DNA from: Berberis thunbergii
Taxonomy: Eukaryota > Streptophyta > Magnoliopsida > Ranunculales > Berberidaceae
Length of the DNA stretch: 64,000 nucleotides
Reading direction: 5' to 3'
NCBI GenBank assembly: GCA_003290165.1
Contig: QNQO01000822.1
Location: 413,501-477,500 of the forward strand
Positions 1-9,601 of this stretch are shown here, one piece after another (the stretch's first letter is position 1; the number at the start of each line of letters is the position of its first letter). The notes beneath the pieces were generated by a model that had not been told where the DNA came from, ran no database searches, and saw only the letters and a list, made by a program, of their open reading frames with translations. Position numbers and translations under genes: made by a program.

Positions 1-1265
1 TTATCTTTTTTGTGCTCATAGAAAGTAATTTGTTGGATTCATTTTCTTCCCCCATAAATTAAATGGAGTTTTGCTTAACAATTGGTGTTTTGTATAGTGA
101 TTTATGTATTTTTCGAATTAAAAAAATTATGTCAAAGTAATTAATTATTATATTATCATTAATTAACTATAGTTCGTCACTTCACGCCCTTCAACAAAAA
201 TTCTAGCTCCGTCACTGTTGAGATGAGAAGACGAATAATTTAATTGTTTTTGCATTTATTTTATTATTCCATTTCTATATCAATTTCTATTTACTATTGC
301 TTAACAAATGTGCCGCAGAGATACTACAATCCTAAAATTTAAAAACCAACCAAAGTGTAAAATAAAAAAATTCACCAGATCAGTTGGATTATTAGATGTA
401 AAGATTTTATTTTTCTTTAAATTAAGACGATAAGTAAATAAAAATCACCATATAAGAAAACGAATTATACATCATCTTTTTTATGGCCGATTCTAGCTAC
501 CTAAACAATCCATAATGCCCAAAATACATGACCGTGAATTCCTAATGGAATATAAGTTCAAACTTATTATCCTAAATACATGCCTGGATGAAGATACGAT
601 GAAGTGAATTTCTTACGGAGTACAAATTTAAACCTATACCATCCCGTCGAGGATCTCAGTTCCAACCGAAATCGAATTTGCATATCAAATTAGTAAAAGA
701 TAATCAACACATTATATTTCCATTGGAAATTCTTTTCTTCAAATATGGAATCTGATCATCCCCAACCCAATTAAGAATAAGATGTCATTGTCACATTAGA
801 TAATTAGAAATGTGAAAAAATCTACTCAGCTTGATCCTTGTGCATGGATGGTGTCTGTAGAGGGTGTTTAGCTCGTGAATGTCAATTTTACCCCTCTTTT
901 TCACATCCTAAACACAATTTTCAAACACTAATCAGAGCTATCTTCCCAAGCTTCGTAGAAAGGTTTGCGAAATTCACAAGAAATCATTTTTTTAATATTT
1001 ATTGTTTCTTTGCCTTGGATCCATAGTCTATTGCTAAACCTAGTTTGCCACATTCAAGGCAGAATCAGATCCCACTTCAGATCACGCCATGTGTCATGTC
1101 CAAGTGTTAAATATATATGGTGTTTTCAACCTACCTTCACTTTCATCTCCAAAACACATTGCTTTCTATCTTTCTTTTTTTTTTCTCTCCGAATCTCTCT
1201 GCAAATTCAGTTTTCTCTAATTATCTCTCTGATATCAGAAAGTGTCATCATTTAGAAGAATAAAA
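1..1265. other. Intergenic region upstream of the HVA22-like gene
   Basis: AT-rich DNA with only short, low-complexity open frames; I see no gene. Positions 530-650 contain two diverged copies of a roughly 75-base unit in tandem. The last 150 bases are probably the promoter and leader of the HVA22-like gene: there is a TATA-like run at 1108-1120 and a pyrimidine-rich leader at 1165-1210, both usual for plant genes. Confidence 0.5.
1108..1120 (+). promoter_or_regulatory. Possible TATA box of the HVA22-like gene
   Basis: TAAATATATATGG lies about 150 bases before the start codon at 1266 and is followed by a CT-rich leader. The distance suits a plant TATA box with a leader of about 120 bases. 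This is inference from position and sequence only; other AT-rich runs nearby could serve. Confidence 0.4.
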
Positions 1266-1968
1266 ATGGGTCATTTTTGGTATCTCTATTCCTTGGCAGG
1301 GTAAATTCTCACTTTATTTTTGTTTTCTTTCAAAAATTCATATTTGTGAGAACAAAAAACATGTTTTGATTTATTTTTTGATGATTTTTTTTTTCTGTTT
1401 TTTATTGAGTTTTTGTTGCATGCAGGCCAGTGGTGATGCTTATGTACCCCTTGTAAGGAGATCTCATCATATTATTTGTTTTCAAGTTTTATCCAGTTTT
1501 GTTTAAATTCTTCATTTGGTTATTTTTATTTGAATTGATCAGATATGCATCAGTAGTAGCAATCGAAACTGCTACGATGATCGATGATGAACAGTGGTTA
1601 GCTTATTGGATCTTCTATTCATTTTTAACCCTGGTGGAGATGGTTCTTCAGCCTTTATTGCCTTGGTAATTAAGTTTTCAAGAACAGTATATTTGCAGAT
1701 CTTTAACCAATTCAATTCATTGATCATCATGAGTTTGGTATCTGGTTATGTTTTTTTTTTGAGGTAAATAACATGTTTCATTGTGTATATTCTGATGTTG
1801 ATTTGCAGGATACCAATATGGTATGATGTGAAGTTGTTGTTTGTTGCATGGCTAGTGTTGCCACAATTCAGAGGTGCAGCTTTCATATATCAGAGAATTG
1901 TGAGGGAGAAACTGATCAAACAATATGGTTCGAAAATATTCAACGCTCGTTCTCATAAAGATTTGTAA
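1266..1968 (+). CDS. HVA22-like protein (TB2/DP1/HVA22 family)
   Basis: Four exons: 1266-1300, 1426-1452, 1543-1665 and 1809-1968, all with GT-AG introns, joining to 114 residues. The product has the TB2/DP1/HVA22 core: a hydrophobic segment with GPVVMLMYPLYASV (about 12-25), the signature DDEQWLAYWIFYSFLTLVE (about 34-52), then IPIWYDVKLLFVAWLVLPQF and GAAFIYQRIVRE. The family relates to yeast Yop1 and animal REEP5: hairpin membrane proteins of the tubular endoplasmic reticulum; several plant members are induced by abscisic acid and stress. The first exon is short (MGHFWYLYSLAG, a few residues fewer than most relatives) and the C-terminal tail ends soon after the conserved core, as it varies in this family. 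An alternative upstream start or a further 3' exon cannot be excluded; an in-frame stop at 1966-1968 closes this model. The subgroup (a to k) is not assigned. Confidence 0.88.
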
Positions 1969-2173
1969 AGGCCATTCAAGGTAAATTCAAGTTACCCTTT
2001 AGTATGCTAGGAAGTAGAAACTTAATAGTGCTATTTCGTTGCTAACGCGCGATCACCTAGGCATTTGCAAGCGCAAACTTATCTATAGCACCCATCGTTT
2101 TTCTAGTAGTACTCATTTTGTTTTTCACTACAATGTATGTTAAAAGTATAGATGATAATTGGTATCGAAAATA

Positions 2174-2334
2174 CTAGAAAATCAGGTTTTTGCAATCAGG
2201 GTGATCTAGCGTGATCTTGAAATAATGATGAAATTCTCAAAGTGTTTATATGTATTTCGATATTATAAAAAACCTCCTCTGATAATGCCACATCATCCTG
2301 GTTGCAGAATCTGATTGTAAAACCTATTTTCTAG
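2174..2334. mobile_element. Small TIR element (family M2), copy 1
   Basis: A 161-bp unit bounded by CTAGAAAATCAGGTTTTTGC on the left and the inverted GTAAAACCTATTTTCTAG on the right. Its interior is about as long as, and clearly similar to, 3674-3843, sharing for example TAATGCCACATCATCCTG near the right end. Non-coding, so a non-autonomous MITE-type element. The superfamily is not assigned because I see no clear target-site duplication. Confidence 0.6.
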
Positions 2335-3673
2335 CATCACTCAATTAGTATTGGTTACTGAATTGATCAAAATACATATTTTTTAACTTCAAAAGAGTGA
2401 TATTTTGGCAGGAGGAATAGCAGGCACTAATATAGAACAAATTATCTGTTCTTTGGATGGGTTGTTCAACCAAGACTAGTTCATTCAACACTTTGATAAT
2501 TGGTGGTGTGAGAAATACATGTTTAGATATGTGGATGGTTTAAGATGAATGTAATGTGTCAATTCAGTCTTAGCTTTCACTTTGTTGAATGTTGATGATT
2601 ATTGAGTTCATGGTCGTGTGATGATTTGTGATGGATGTATCATGTTTAAGAGAGAAAAAAAAGCTATACTTAACTTGACACATAGATGAATTAATAAAGT
2701 TAGCTTAACATAAACTGATGGAGTTGTCTGTAAATGATTCATTACCTTGTCGACAAGGAATTTGAATGTGCCATTATTCATAACTTTGATGGAACCCATA
2801 GAGGGTTTCATGTGATTTAAGGGAGCAAATTAGTTTGGGACCAATCTGCCACTCAATTTCTAGAATAAGAATTGGTCCAAATTCTGAATGGAGATTGTAT
2901 TATTTTTTAAGGAAGAGATCATATGGTATTAATTTGGAGTATACATATATATAAAATCATGGGTTCTCCAATACTATTATCTTTCTCCGATAGTATATAT
3001 CGATTGCTATTTTGCTTACCCTAATGCTTAGGATTAGATATTTCAACCAATTCTATTATCGAACACACTTTTGCTTAATAAGATTGAGAGATCAAAATGG
3101 TTAGAGCAACAATTAAAATTAAAAAAAAAAAAAAAATCAACATGGTTTGAGAACTTCCATAAAACTTTACCTGATTTCATATGTTATTCAATAAATTTTG
3201 CAGCAACATATTTGAGATGCTTCAAATGTCACACTGGAGCTTTTTTCTTCTTCTATTTACTCCAATTCATTCTTTTGGAATGATTTCTTGGTCTGAAATA
3301 TATGTGAGGAATTTATGATTCCTAACATTTCATTGTTTCCAAATGATTTTTTGATATAAATTAATGGTCACCTACTCTAACTATAATAAACAACAACGAC
3401 ACAATTTATACGAATTAACGTAAAAACAAAATGGTGAAACCCCAAGCACAAGCCTTATCAATTACTGTGCTTTATCAACTACAGTATCATGAAAATGAGT
3501 AATTCTACGGTATCTGGTCATCTATGCCTAATTTGTGCCTGGATGGTATCAAATACATGTATTGCTGATGTGGTAGTGAAAATTTATTGGAAAAAAAAAA
3601 TCCAACAAATACAAAACAAATACACATTGTTCCAATATATATTGTACATTGTTCCTTTATAAAATAAAAAATG

Positions 3674-3843
3674 CTAGGAAACTAGGTTTTTGCAACCATG
3701 TTTTGTAATTAGGGCGACGTGACTTGATTTTGAAAAAATGATAAAATCTCCAAAGTGTTTATGTGTATTTCGAGGTTGTAAAACACTTACTCTAATAATG
3801 CCACATCATCCTGTTACATAACATGATTGCAAAACCTGATTCC
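3674..3843. mobile_element. Small TIR element (family M2), copy 2
   Basis: Diverged copy of the element at 2174-2334 in the same orientation. The left end CTAGGTTTTTGCAACCATG is inverted at the right as CATGATTGCAAAACCTG. The middle shares TCTCCAAAGTGTTTATGTG and TAATGCCACATCATCCTG with copy 1, allowing for small differences. Non-coding. Confidence 0.6.
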
Positions 3844-3995
3844 CTCTCTCACAAAATACAATATTAAAATATAGCTTTCCGATTATTGATCTTATCTATA
3901 AACTTATTAGTGAAAACAATCTTATCTAAAAGTTTCTTAACAGCGGGTTAAAGATCTTTCTCTTTTCCTAACATGCCTGGTCATAAAACATTGTT

Positions 3996-4034
3996 ACATG
4001 GTCTTTCCCTCGCTCCCTCCCTCGACTCCTAGCA
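3996..4034. repeat. Half copy of GC-rich hairpin element
   Basis: TCCCTCGCTCCCTCCCTCGA followed by CTCCTAGCAAAACTC matches the right arm of the hairpin element at 60637-60780 (which reads TCCCTCGCTCCCTCAACCCC then TAGCAAAGCCC). No matching left arm is visible here, so it looks like a decayed or truncated copy. Confidence 0.45.
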
Positions 4035-5010
4035 AAACTCATAAAAAAATACATCTAATATACTTTTATGTTCATATCGAATTGTTTATTTTTTATTTTA
4101 TTTTATTTCTTTTAAAATCCAAAAGGATAGCTCGTACTCAAGTACCTAGCTGTACGTACATGAACATCGAAACAGATAACACAATTAATCAAATCAGGGT
4201 TCAATCTGTACAACATTTATTCTAAGTAAAGCATGAAACTAAAGCACCTAAGTGCCCATTTCTTAAACCTTTTGTATATAAACAAGTTGGGTTTATTGAA
4301 CTAAAAAAATAAAAATATCTGGAGAACTTCTATGAAGTTTCATAAACCCTAGACATGTTACAAGCTCAAAGTGTGCACTTAATCAAACAAATACAAAATA
4401 GTACCAGTTGCACACTTTGCACTCTGAGGGCTCTATTATTAAATATCTTTTATGTGTATGTGTCTAAGAGATGTGGAGGGTCTTTTTTAGAAGGAATCTT
4501 GGAAATCTTTCTCTTTTAGAAAAGCAAATCTCCATTCACTTAATCTTTACAAATCAATGAATACTGGCCAATGGGAACTGTTATGAGTCACACTAATTGG
4601 TTGAAGCCTTCACCAAATCAAAGTAATTAAAGGTTTCAAGTGAAGTAAGGCTTAGCAATTTTTGGATTCAAGAGTTTAGAAGGTTATTACTATATCCCTG
4701 GAAGCAACATTTACCTACTTGTAAGCTTTGATTGGTTACCTCATAGTTACTTTTCAATTCATTATTTGTTCAAAAAAATCTTATCAGATATTTACATATC
4801 TGGTTTTGGATTTTGGTGGTCGGCCAAGAAAATAACTTTTCGATGAAAAGTGAGACATCGATTATCTCGTTTTAATCACTCATTTATAAGACTTGTGACA
4901 GATAATATCACTTAACAGAACATATTAAAAACTTGGCCAAAAGGTTTCTCATTTTAAAGGTTTCACTGTTCAAGCTATGAATGGCCATTGTTAAAGTTAT
5001 TGATTGCACT

Positions 5011-5398
5011 CAAGGATTGTGATTTCGAGTTAATTTCAGATCCCTGATTTTAAGAAATATTTTGTGAATATTTCATTTTGTGTAGAAAAAACGTACAAAT
5101 TTCTATATTGATTTTAAATTTAGTAATATAAATTATGCATTTTAATATCTTAAATACTATATAAAAAATCTCGCATGATTTGTAGAGTCATACAAACTGA
5201 ATATTACATAAGAATCAATCACATAACAAACTTTTGATACTAAAATAACATTATAACATGTTAAAATATACAAAGATTAAAATATTTATTTCTTTTCTCA
5301 AGTAAATTTGACCTATTTTGAATTTCAAAAAAGATTTCAGTAACTTCAAAATAAAAAATATTTAATAAAATTTCGGCTTATTGCGAAAAATCACATGC
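5011..5398 (+). repeat. Dispersed ~390-bp repeat (family R1), copy 1
   Basis: Begins CAAGGATTGTGATTTCGAG and ends near GCGAAAAATCACATGCC, so the ends are loosely inverted. The whole block is similar to the reverse complement of 62061-62470; shared stretches include CATTTTGTGTAGAAAAAA, AACAAACTTTTGATACTAAA and ATAACATGTTAAAATATA. A more distant copy is at 25519-25936. Non-coding and probably a non-autonomous transposon. Confidence 0.65.
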
Positions 5399-6162
5399 CA
5401 TCACTTTCACAAGCTTTTCTCTCCATGTATACTCACTCCTACAGCCTACCTCAATAATCTATTTGAAAGTAAAAAAGTTTGACACCTAATTCAAGCAACA
5501 AAAAGCATGAAAATGCCAATTTTACCAATACTACTCCCCTTCTATTCTATGCCCACCTAAATAAAGGAAGTATGGTTCTTTTTGGTATGTCACTTTCCTC
5601 AACTAGATGGTTTGAAGTCTTGGTAAAAATGATATTGAAGAGCAATGCTAATTCCCAAGACTGCCCATGCTTTAAATAAATTTGAGAAAATCCTTTGATC
5701 CATCTTCGATATAGGAGCTCCATCAGCTTAACATCATAATACTTCGACAAATCTAGTACAAGACGCAAATCTCATTTGGGACGTGTGGAATGAGTTGTTT
5801 TGTCACATATACGTTGTGATACCTCTGAAGATTTTCCCCATATATTTATGTATACTTCAAGTATATCTTTGGCTACACCATAATTGCCATGGTAATGTCA
5901 AAGGTCACTCCTCACTACATGGAGGGAAAAATGGGCAAAGGTTTGATAATGGTTACAATGGTAAATGCTCTACGAGGTTAGAATTCAAAAACCAGGCACT
6001 CAAAAAGTAGTGGAAAGCAAAGGGCAGGCCAAAAGCACCCTCAATCAACCTTCCCTTGCCTTTACATAAAGTCACTTCTCCTTCTCCATTCACAATACAT
6101 TAAATAAAACTAAAGTAACATGTGAAAGGGAACCCCCACAATAACAAAAGCTTTTCCACTAG

Positions 6163-6170
6163 TATATAAG
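6163..6170 (+). promoter_or_regulatory. TATA box of the DUF4408/DUF761 gene
   Basis: TATATAAG lies about 130 bases upstream of the start codon at 6300. Sequence and distance fit a plant TATA box. Confidence 0.55.
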
Positions 6171-6299
6171 TGATCTTAACCAGTGCTCTATGTTCTGTCA
6201 AATGGGAGTCCTTCCTAAAAAAAATTCTCTAGTCCTCCTAATATTTTCTTCAAAAACCCATTTACAAAAACCTACCCTCCTCTAAACCTATTTCTTATC

Positions 6300-6932
6300 A
6301 TGGATCATGTTGAGATTGAAAAGCTTCTAGCCATGAAAAAGTTCAAGAAGAACAAATTTCTTGACACCCTTATCATTTATTCTTTTGGGTTTATGATGTT
6401 CATTCTATTTTGTTCTAGTCCTCTTTGGTTTCCTTATATATACTCTTCCATGAAGGTCTTTCTCTTTGAGTACCTCCCTAACATGAGGCAATTCATCTTC
6501 AATCCCAAGTGCTTGTTCATAGTATGCAACGTTATCGTTGTGTTCCTCATCGGAGAGTCCAAGTTTGTGGGCTCAAAGTCGACTTCTCCAGCTACCGAAA
6601 TTTACGATGAGTATGTAAAGAGGAGTGCTATTCTAAGAAACCACCGTAACACTCCTACTATTGTGGAGAACAGAAAGGAAGACTTGTACACTGAGGAAGA
6701 GATTGTTAAGAATGAAATAATGAGTGAAGAACTTGGTGAGGTGGTTGAAAGGGAAGAAATGGAGGAAAAAATAGAAAAAGAAGAGGAAGAGATGGAAGAA
6801 GAAGAAGTAGTAGAAGAAGAAGAAGAGATTGGTTTGCCAGCTGAAGAATTGAATCAAAAGTTTGAAGATTTCATTGCAAAGGTGAACAATCAAAGGAGGC
6901 TTGAAGCTATACTAGTTTCAACTAGTGAGTGA
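6300..6932 (+). CDS. DUF4408 / DUF761 domain protein
   Basis: Single-exon gene of 210 residues. The N-terminal part fits the plant DUF4408 family: a basic start (KKFKKNK, 13-19), a hydrophobic segment at about 20-44, and a second at about 70-87. A long acidic stretch follows (about 141-177, mostly Glu). The C-terminus (about 182-201, ELNQKFEDFIAKVNNQRRLE) matches the short DUF761 'cotton fibre protein' motif, normally found at the end of DUF4408 proteins. The reaction or role of this family is not established; it is plant-specific, and the two hydrophobic segments suggest membrane association. A TATA box is at 6163-6170. The ATG at 6300 is the first in frame and gives the expected N-terminus. 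The neighbours are transposon-rich and say nothing about function. Confidence 0.85.
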   Translation: MDHVEIEKLLAMKKFKKNKFLDTLIIYSFGFMMFILFCSSPLWFPYIYSSMKVFLFEYLPNMRQFIFNPKCLFIVCNVIVVFLIGESKFVGSKSTSPATEIYDEYVKRSAILRNHRNTPTIVENRKEDLYTEEEIVKNEIMSEELGEVVEREEMEEKIEKEEEEMEEEEVVEEEEEIGLPAEELNQKFEDFIAKVNNQRRLEAILVSTSE

Positions 6933-7230
6933 GAAGAAGGAGATAAATTCTTCCCTTGAAATGAAATAACATATTAATTAACTGTAAAAATAAAAATATA
7001 TTTGTGAGTAGAGAGGTTAGAATAAAAATTATATTAGTCTAGAATTTTTAATCTTTTCTAACAAAAACCTGATGAACCAAAATTTTCCTTTTGTTCTAAG
7101 AGGTGTGTAGAGATGTTGTAAAGAGAAGTTCTTGTTAATAGAATTTCCTTTTCAGTCAGTATTACTTACTTTGTTTCATAACTTCATGTTGTCAATTCCC
7201 TCAAAATTTTGAAGTGACATAAACGATGCA

Positions 7231-7298
7231 AGAACTTGTCTAGATAGCCAGGTCAGGTCCAATATCCTTCATTATCTTAGAGATGCTCGTAATGTCCC
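7231..7298. repeat. Half copy of the 8851-8940 hairpin element
   Basis: GAACTTGTCTAGATAGCC, then GGTCAGG and TTAGAGATGCTCGTAATG, match one arm and flank of the hairpin at 8851-8975, allowing for mismatches. No second arm follows. Confidence 0.5.
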
Positions 7299-8349
7299 AA
7301 TCGAACACAATCACACTCACAAAAAAAACCCTTTGCCGTTATCCTGGCAATAAGGGCCTGGCTCTAAAGCCCCAAATCAGTCGTAGGTTCTAAAGGGATG
7401 AAATTGACCTCTCAAAACATTTCATTCACAGGCTCGTGGAAGCTCGACAAAAAAAAGAATTTTAGAAGATGTTGATTTTAAGGAAAAGCGTAATATTACA
7501 ATTAAAATTCGGGAATAAAACACCAATATTACAATTTTTCTATCCTTGACCCATACCAGCATTGTGTTCACCTCAAGAAAATGTAAGTTTTGTTCAATAT
7601 GTAATTGTTATAATTGGTTTATGTACTATATTTTAAAAAATAAATCGCGCTGAAATAAAAACGCGACATTAATTAAATCTAAGGGGGAGAATCACAGATC
7701 TAAAATAATCTGAGTCCCTCGTAAAGGATTTGTTCTTCGTGTTGGCATCTTGGGTTGCTTTAAAAAAAAAAGATAAAGCAGCTTTGTAGCTGTCGTAAAT
7801 TTTTATATAGTTGATGCATTAGGGGAGCGCTTTTGGTTTCCCTTTTCGAGTGAAGTGGGAGCTAGGGATGGTTTTTTTGCTGGACAGATTTGTAATGGTT
7901 GGATTTAAAGCGTTTTTCAATGACCATTTTATTCCATTTCCTTCATATCGAAGTATTGAAATTCATTCATACAATAATGAGCCACCATGTCGAGAAATGT
8001 ATGCAAGTTTTAAAGAAAAACACATAAAGATGGTTGGCAACTTGGCAGTGTTGTATTTTGACCTAAATTATTTGCAGTATTGTGAAATGTACTTCTCTTA
8101 GTCCTTATAATGGGCTTTTATGGGCCTTCAGATTCCTTGACATCGAGCCCAAGATTTTGAATGAAGTTGTGGTAAATTTGGGCTTGATTTTTCACAGCCA
8201 CAAGTCCACAATCCTCAATCAAAAAAACTCAAACGACACAAGGAGCAAAAAACTACAAAATTGTTTTCCAGCAGACATGTTTCAAGCAACAATATTATCT
8301 TTAACTTAAACACTCATTGTGACGGAGTATGAGATTTTTATGAATTGGG

Positions 8350-8418
8350 GTGAAATGTTGCTCTTTACTAGATGTGAGACTAAATATGCATCTCAACTCG
8401 AACCAACATCTCCAACAA
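8350..8418 (-). repeat. LTR-like end motif, copy 1
   Basis: A block containing GATGTGAGACTAAATATGCA and ACCAACATCTCCAACA. Related blocks occur at 45413-45462 and 50488-50560. Read on the minus strand it begins TGTTGGAGATGTTGGT and continues to a TTTAGTCTCACATC motif, a form common at the start of plant LTRs. No full LTR can be delimited here. Confidence 0.4.
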
Positions 8419-8850
8419 TGGCGGCGCTTAGCTATAATTTTTTAAATTTTTATAGAAGGGATTAATAGTTATTGTAGCGATCTTATTTCTATAAATAGAA
8501 CCCAAACATCATTGTATAAATAATAAAAAACAATTCTCAACGATAGAATTTAATTCAACCATCTTTTATGCCCATTTAAATAATTTAAGTTGTTGTCTTT
8601 TACATTCTTGTAATTTACTTTCAAAAATCTTGTATTTTTCTGCATTTTACATTATTGTCATTTACATTTCTTTGCAATTTTTTCATTGTTGTTGTGTAGT
8701 GAAGGGTCCCATTCCAATCTGAGAAAATAGACCCCTTTTAAAGTTTGCTTACACAAATCACTAACACACATTTTGAATATATTTGGATTGTGGTCCCATA
8801 TTGTCGTTGGAGCGTGTGTGTATATATATATATACCCAAAATTCTAAAGA

Positions 8851-8940
8851 GTCGGGTCAGGCTCTCTACCCTCCATCATCCTAGAGATGCTCATAAATCC
8901 CCATCTCTAGGATGATGAAGGGTAAAGAGCCTGACCTGGT
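8851..8940. repeat. 90-bp hairpin (foldback) element
   Basis: Two arms of about 39 bp (8851-8889 and 8902-8940) are near-perfect reverse complements, for example CATCATCCTAGAGATG against CATCTCTAGGATGATG, with a 12-base loop. Non-coding. It is preceded by a TA microsatellite, a common companion of foldback elements. A half copy is at 7231-7298, which argues for mobility rather than a local structure such as a microRNA precursor. Confidence 0.65.
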
Positions 8941-9514
8941 CTGACACGCCTAGCTTGGCTTCCTAGACTTGTTCATATATACACAGATACACCTCCATTG
9001 TCTCATTTCTTTTCATAGTACTAATATGCATATTAAATTTCTATAGTTGTTCTTTTTCCCCCAAAAGTTTTACCAATCTTAAAGAAATTAATTGTCCTAA
9101 TTTCTTACTTGATTTTTAATGAATCTTCCATTATCTATCCTTCTTCGTCGTCCTTGTGGTGTTCTAAGTGTGATATTTTTGTAGCGTTTACATTTTGAAA
9201 ATGTGGAAGCACGAATCCATGCTTTTATCCCAAAGCCGATCATCGCCAAAATAGACCAATATGTTAGTTCTAGCACCGACTTGCTTAGTTCGTTCATCAT
9301 ATTCTCAACCCTATTATTGATCGAGGTTGTGTTTGGTTTCATGAAATCCAGACGGAACCACTTATCTGAATTGGGGATCATAATCTTTGAGGGGAGCAAC
9401 GAATGTGATTCCCATTGAACTCCTATTCTTCTTCTCATATTAGCCTTTTTCAGTGCTCAAGGAGCATCCACTTGTCAGGTAGCCAAATTCAAAGTCATGT
9501 ATTTTTCCCATCCT

Positions 9515-9565
9515 GTTTGAGAGCGGCGATTAGGGTTTGAGAGCGGCGATTAGGGTTTGAGAGCG
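9515..9565 (+). repeat. Tandem 20-bp repeats in LINE leader
   Basis: GTTTGAGAGCGGCGATTAGG occurs twice exactly (9515-9534 and 9535-9554), followed by an 11-base partial copy. It lies 40-90 bases before the ORF1 start, where LINEs carry internal promoters. A promoter role is inference. Confidence 0.75.
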
Positions 9566-9601
9566 TGATTCTTCCTGTTTCATCCATGCAATCATGCCTG
9601 G

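Larger units (their letters stand above)
1969..6299. other. Intergenic region with MITE and repeat copies
   Basis: No convincing gene. It holds two copies of one small inverted-repeat element (2174-2334 and 3674-3843), a half copy of a GC-rich hairpin element (about 3996-4034), and a 390-bp dispersed repeat (5011-5398) that recurs inverted at 62061-62470. The remainder is AT-rich DNA with short chance open frames. The last 150 bases are the promoter of the DUF4408/DUF761 gene. Confidence 0.6.
6933..9509. other. Intergenic region with hairpin repeats
   Basis: No gene supported. Contains a 90-bp hairpin element (8851-8940), a half copy of the same sequence at 7231-7298, an LTR-like end motif (8350-8418), and a TA microsatellite at about 8817-8834. 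A 113-codon open frame on the minus strand at 9097-9438 resembles nothing I recognise; it may belong to the LINE leader or to older repeat DNA. Confidence 0.5.

Noticed and set aside
6633..6893. Minus-strand open frame rich in Phe and Leu opposite the DUF4408/DUF761 gene
   Set aside because: It is the antisense of the Glu-rich stretch (GAA/GAG give TTC/CTC), has no signal of its own, and the plus-strand protein is recognisable.
9097..9438. 113-codon minus-strand frame
   Set aside because: No domain recognised, no splice or promoter context, next to transposon DNA. Kept only as a note, not a gene.
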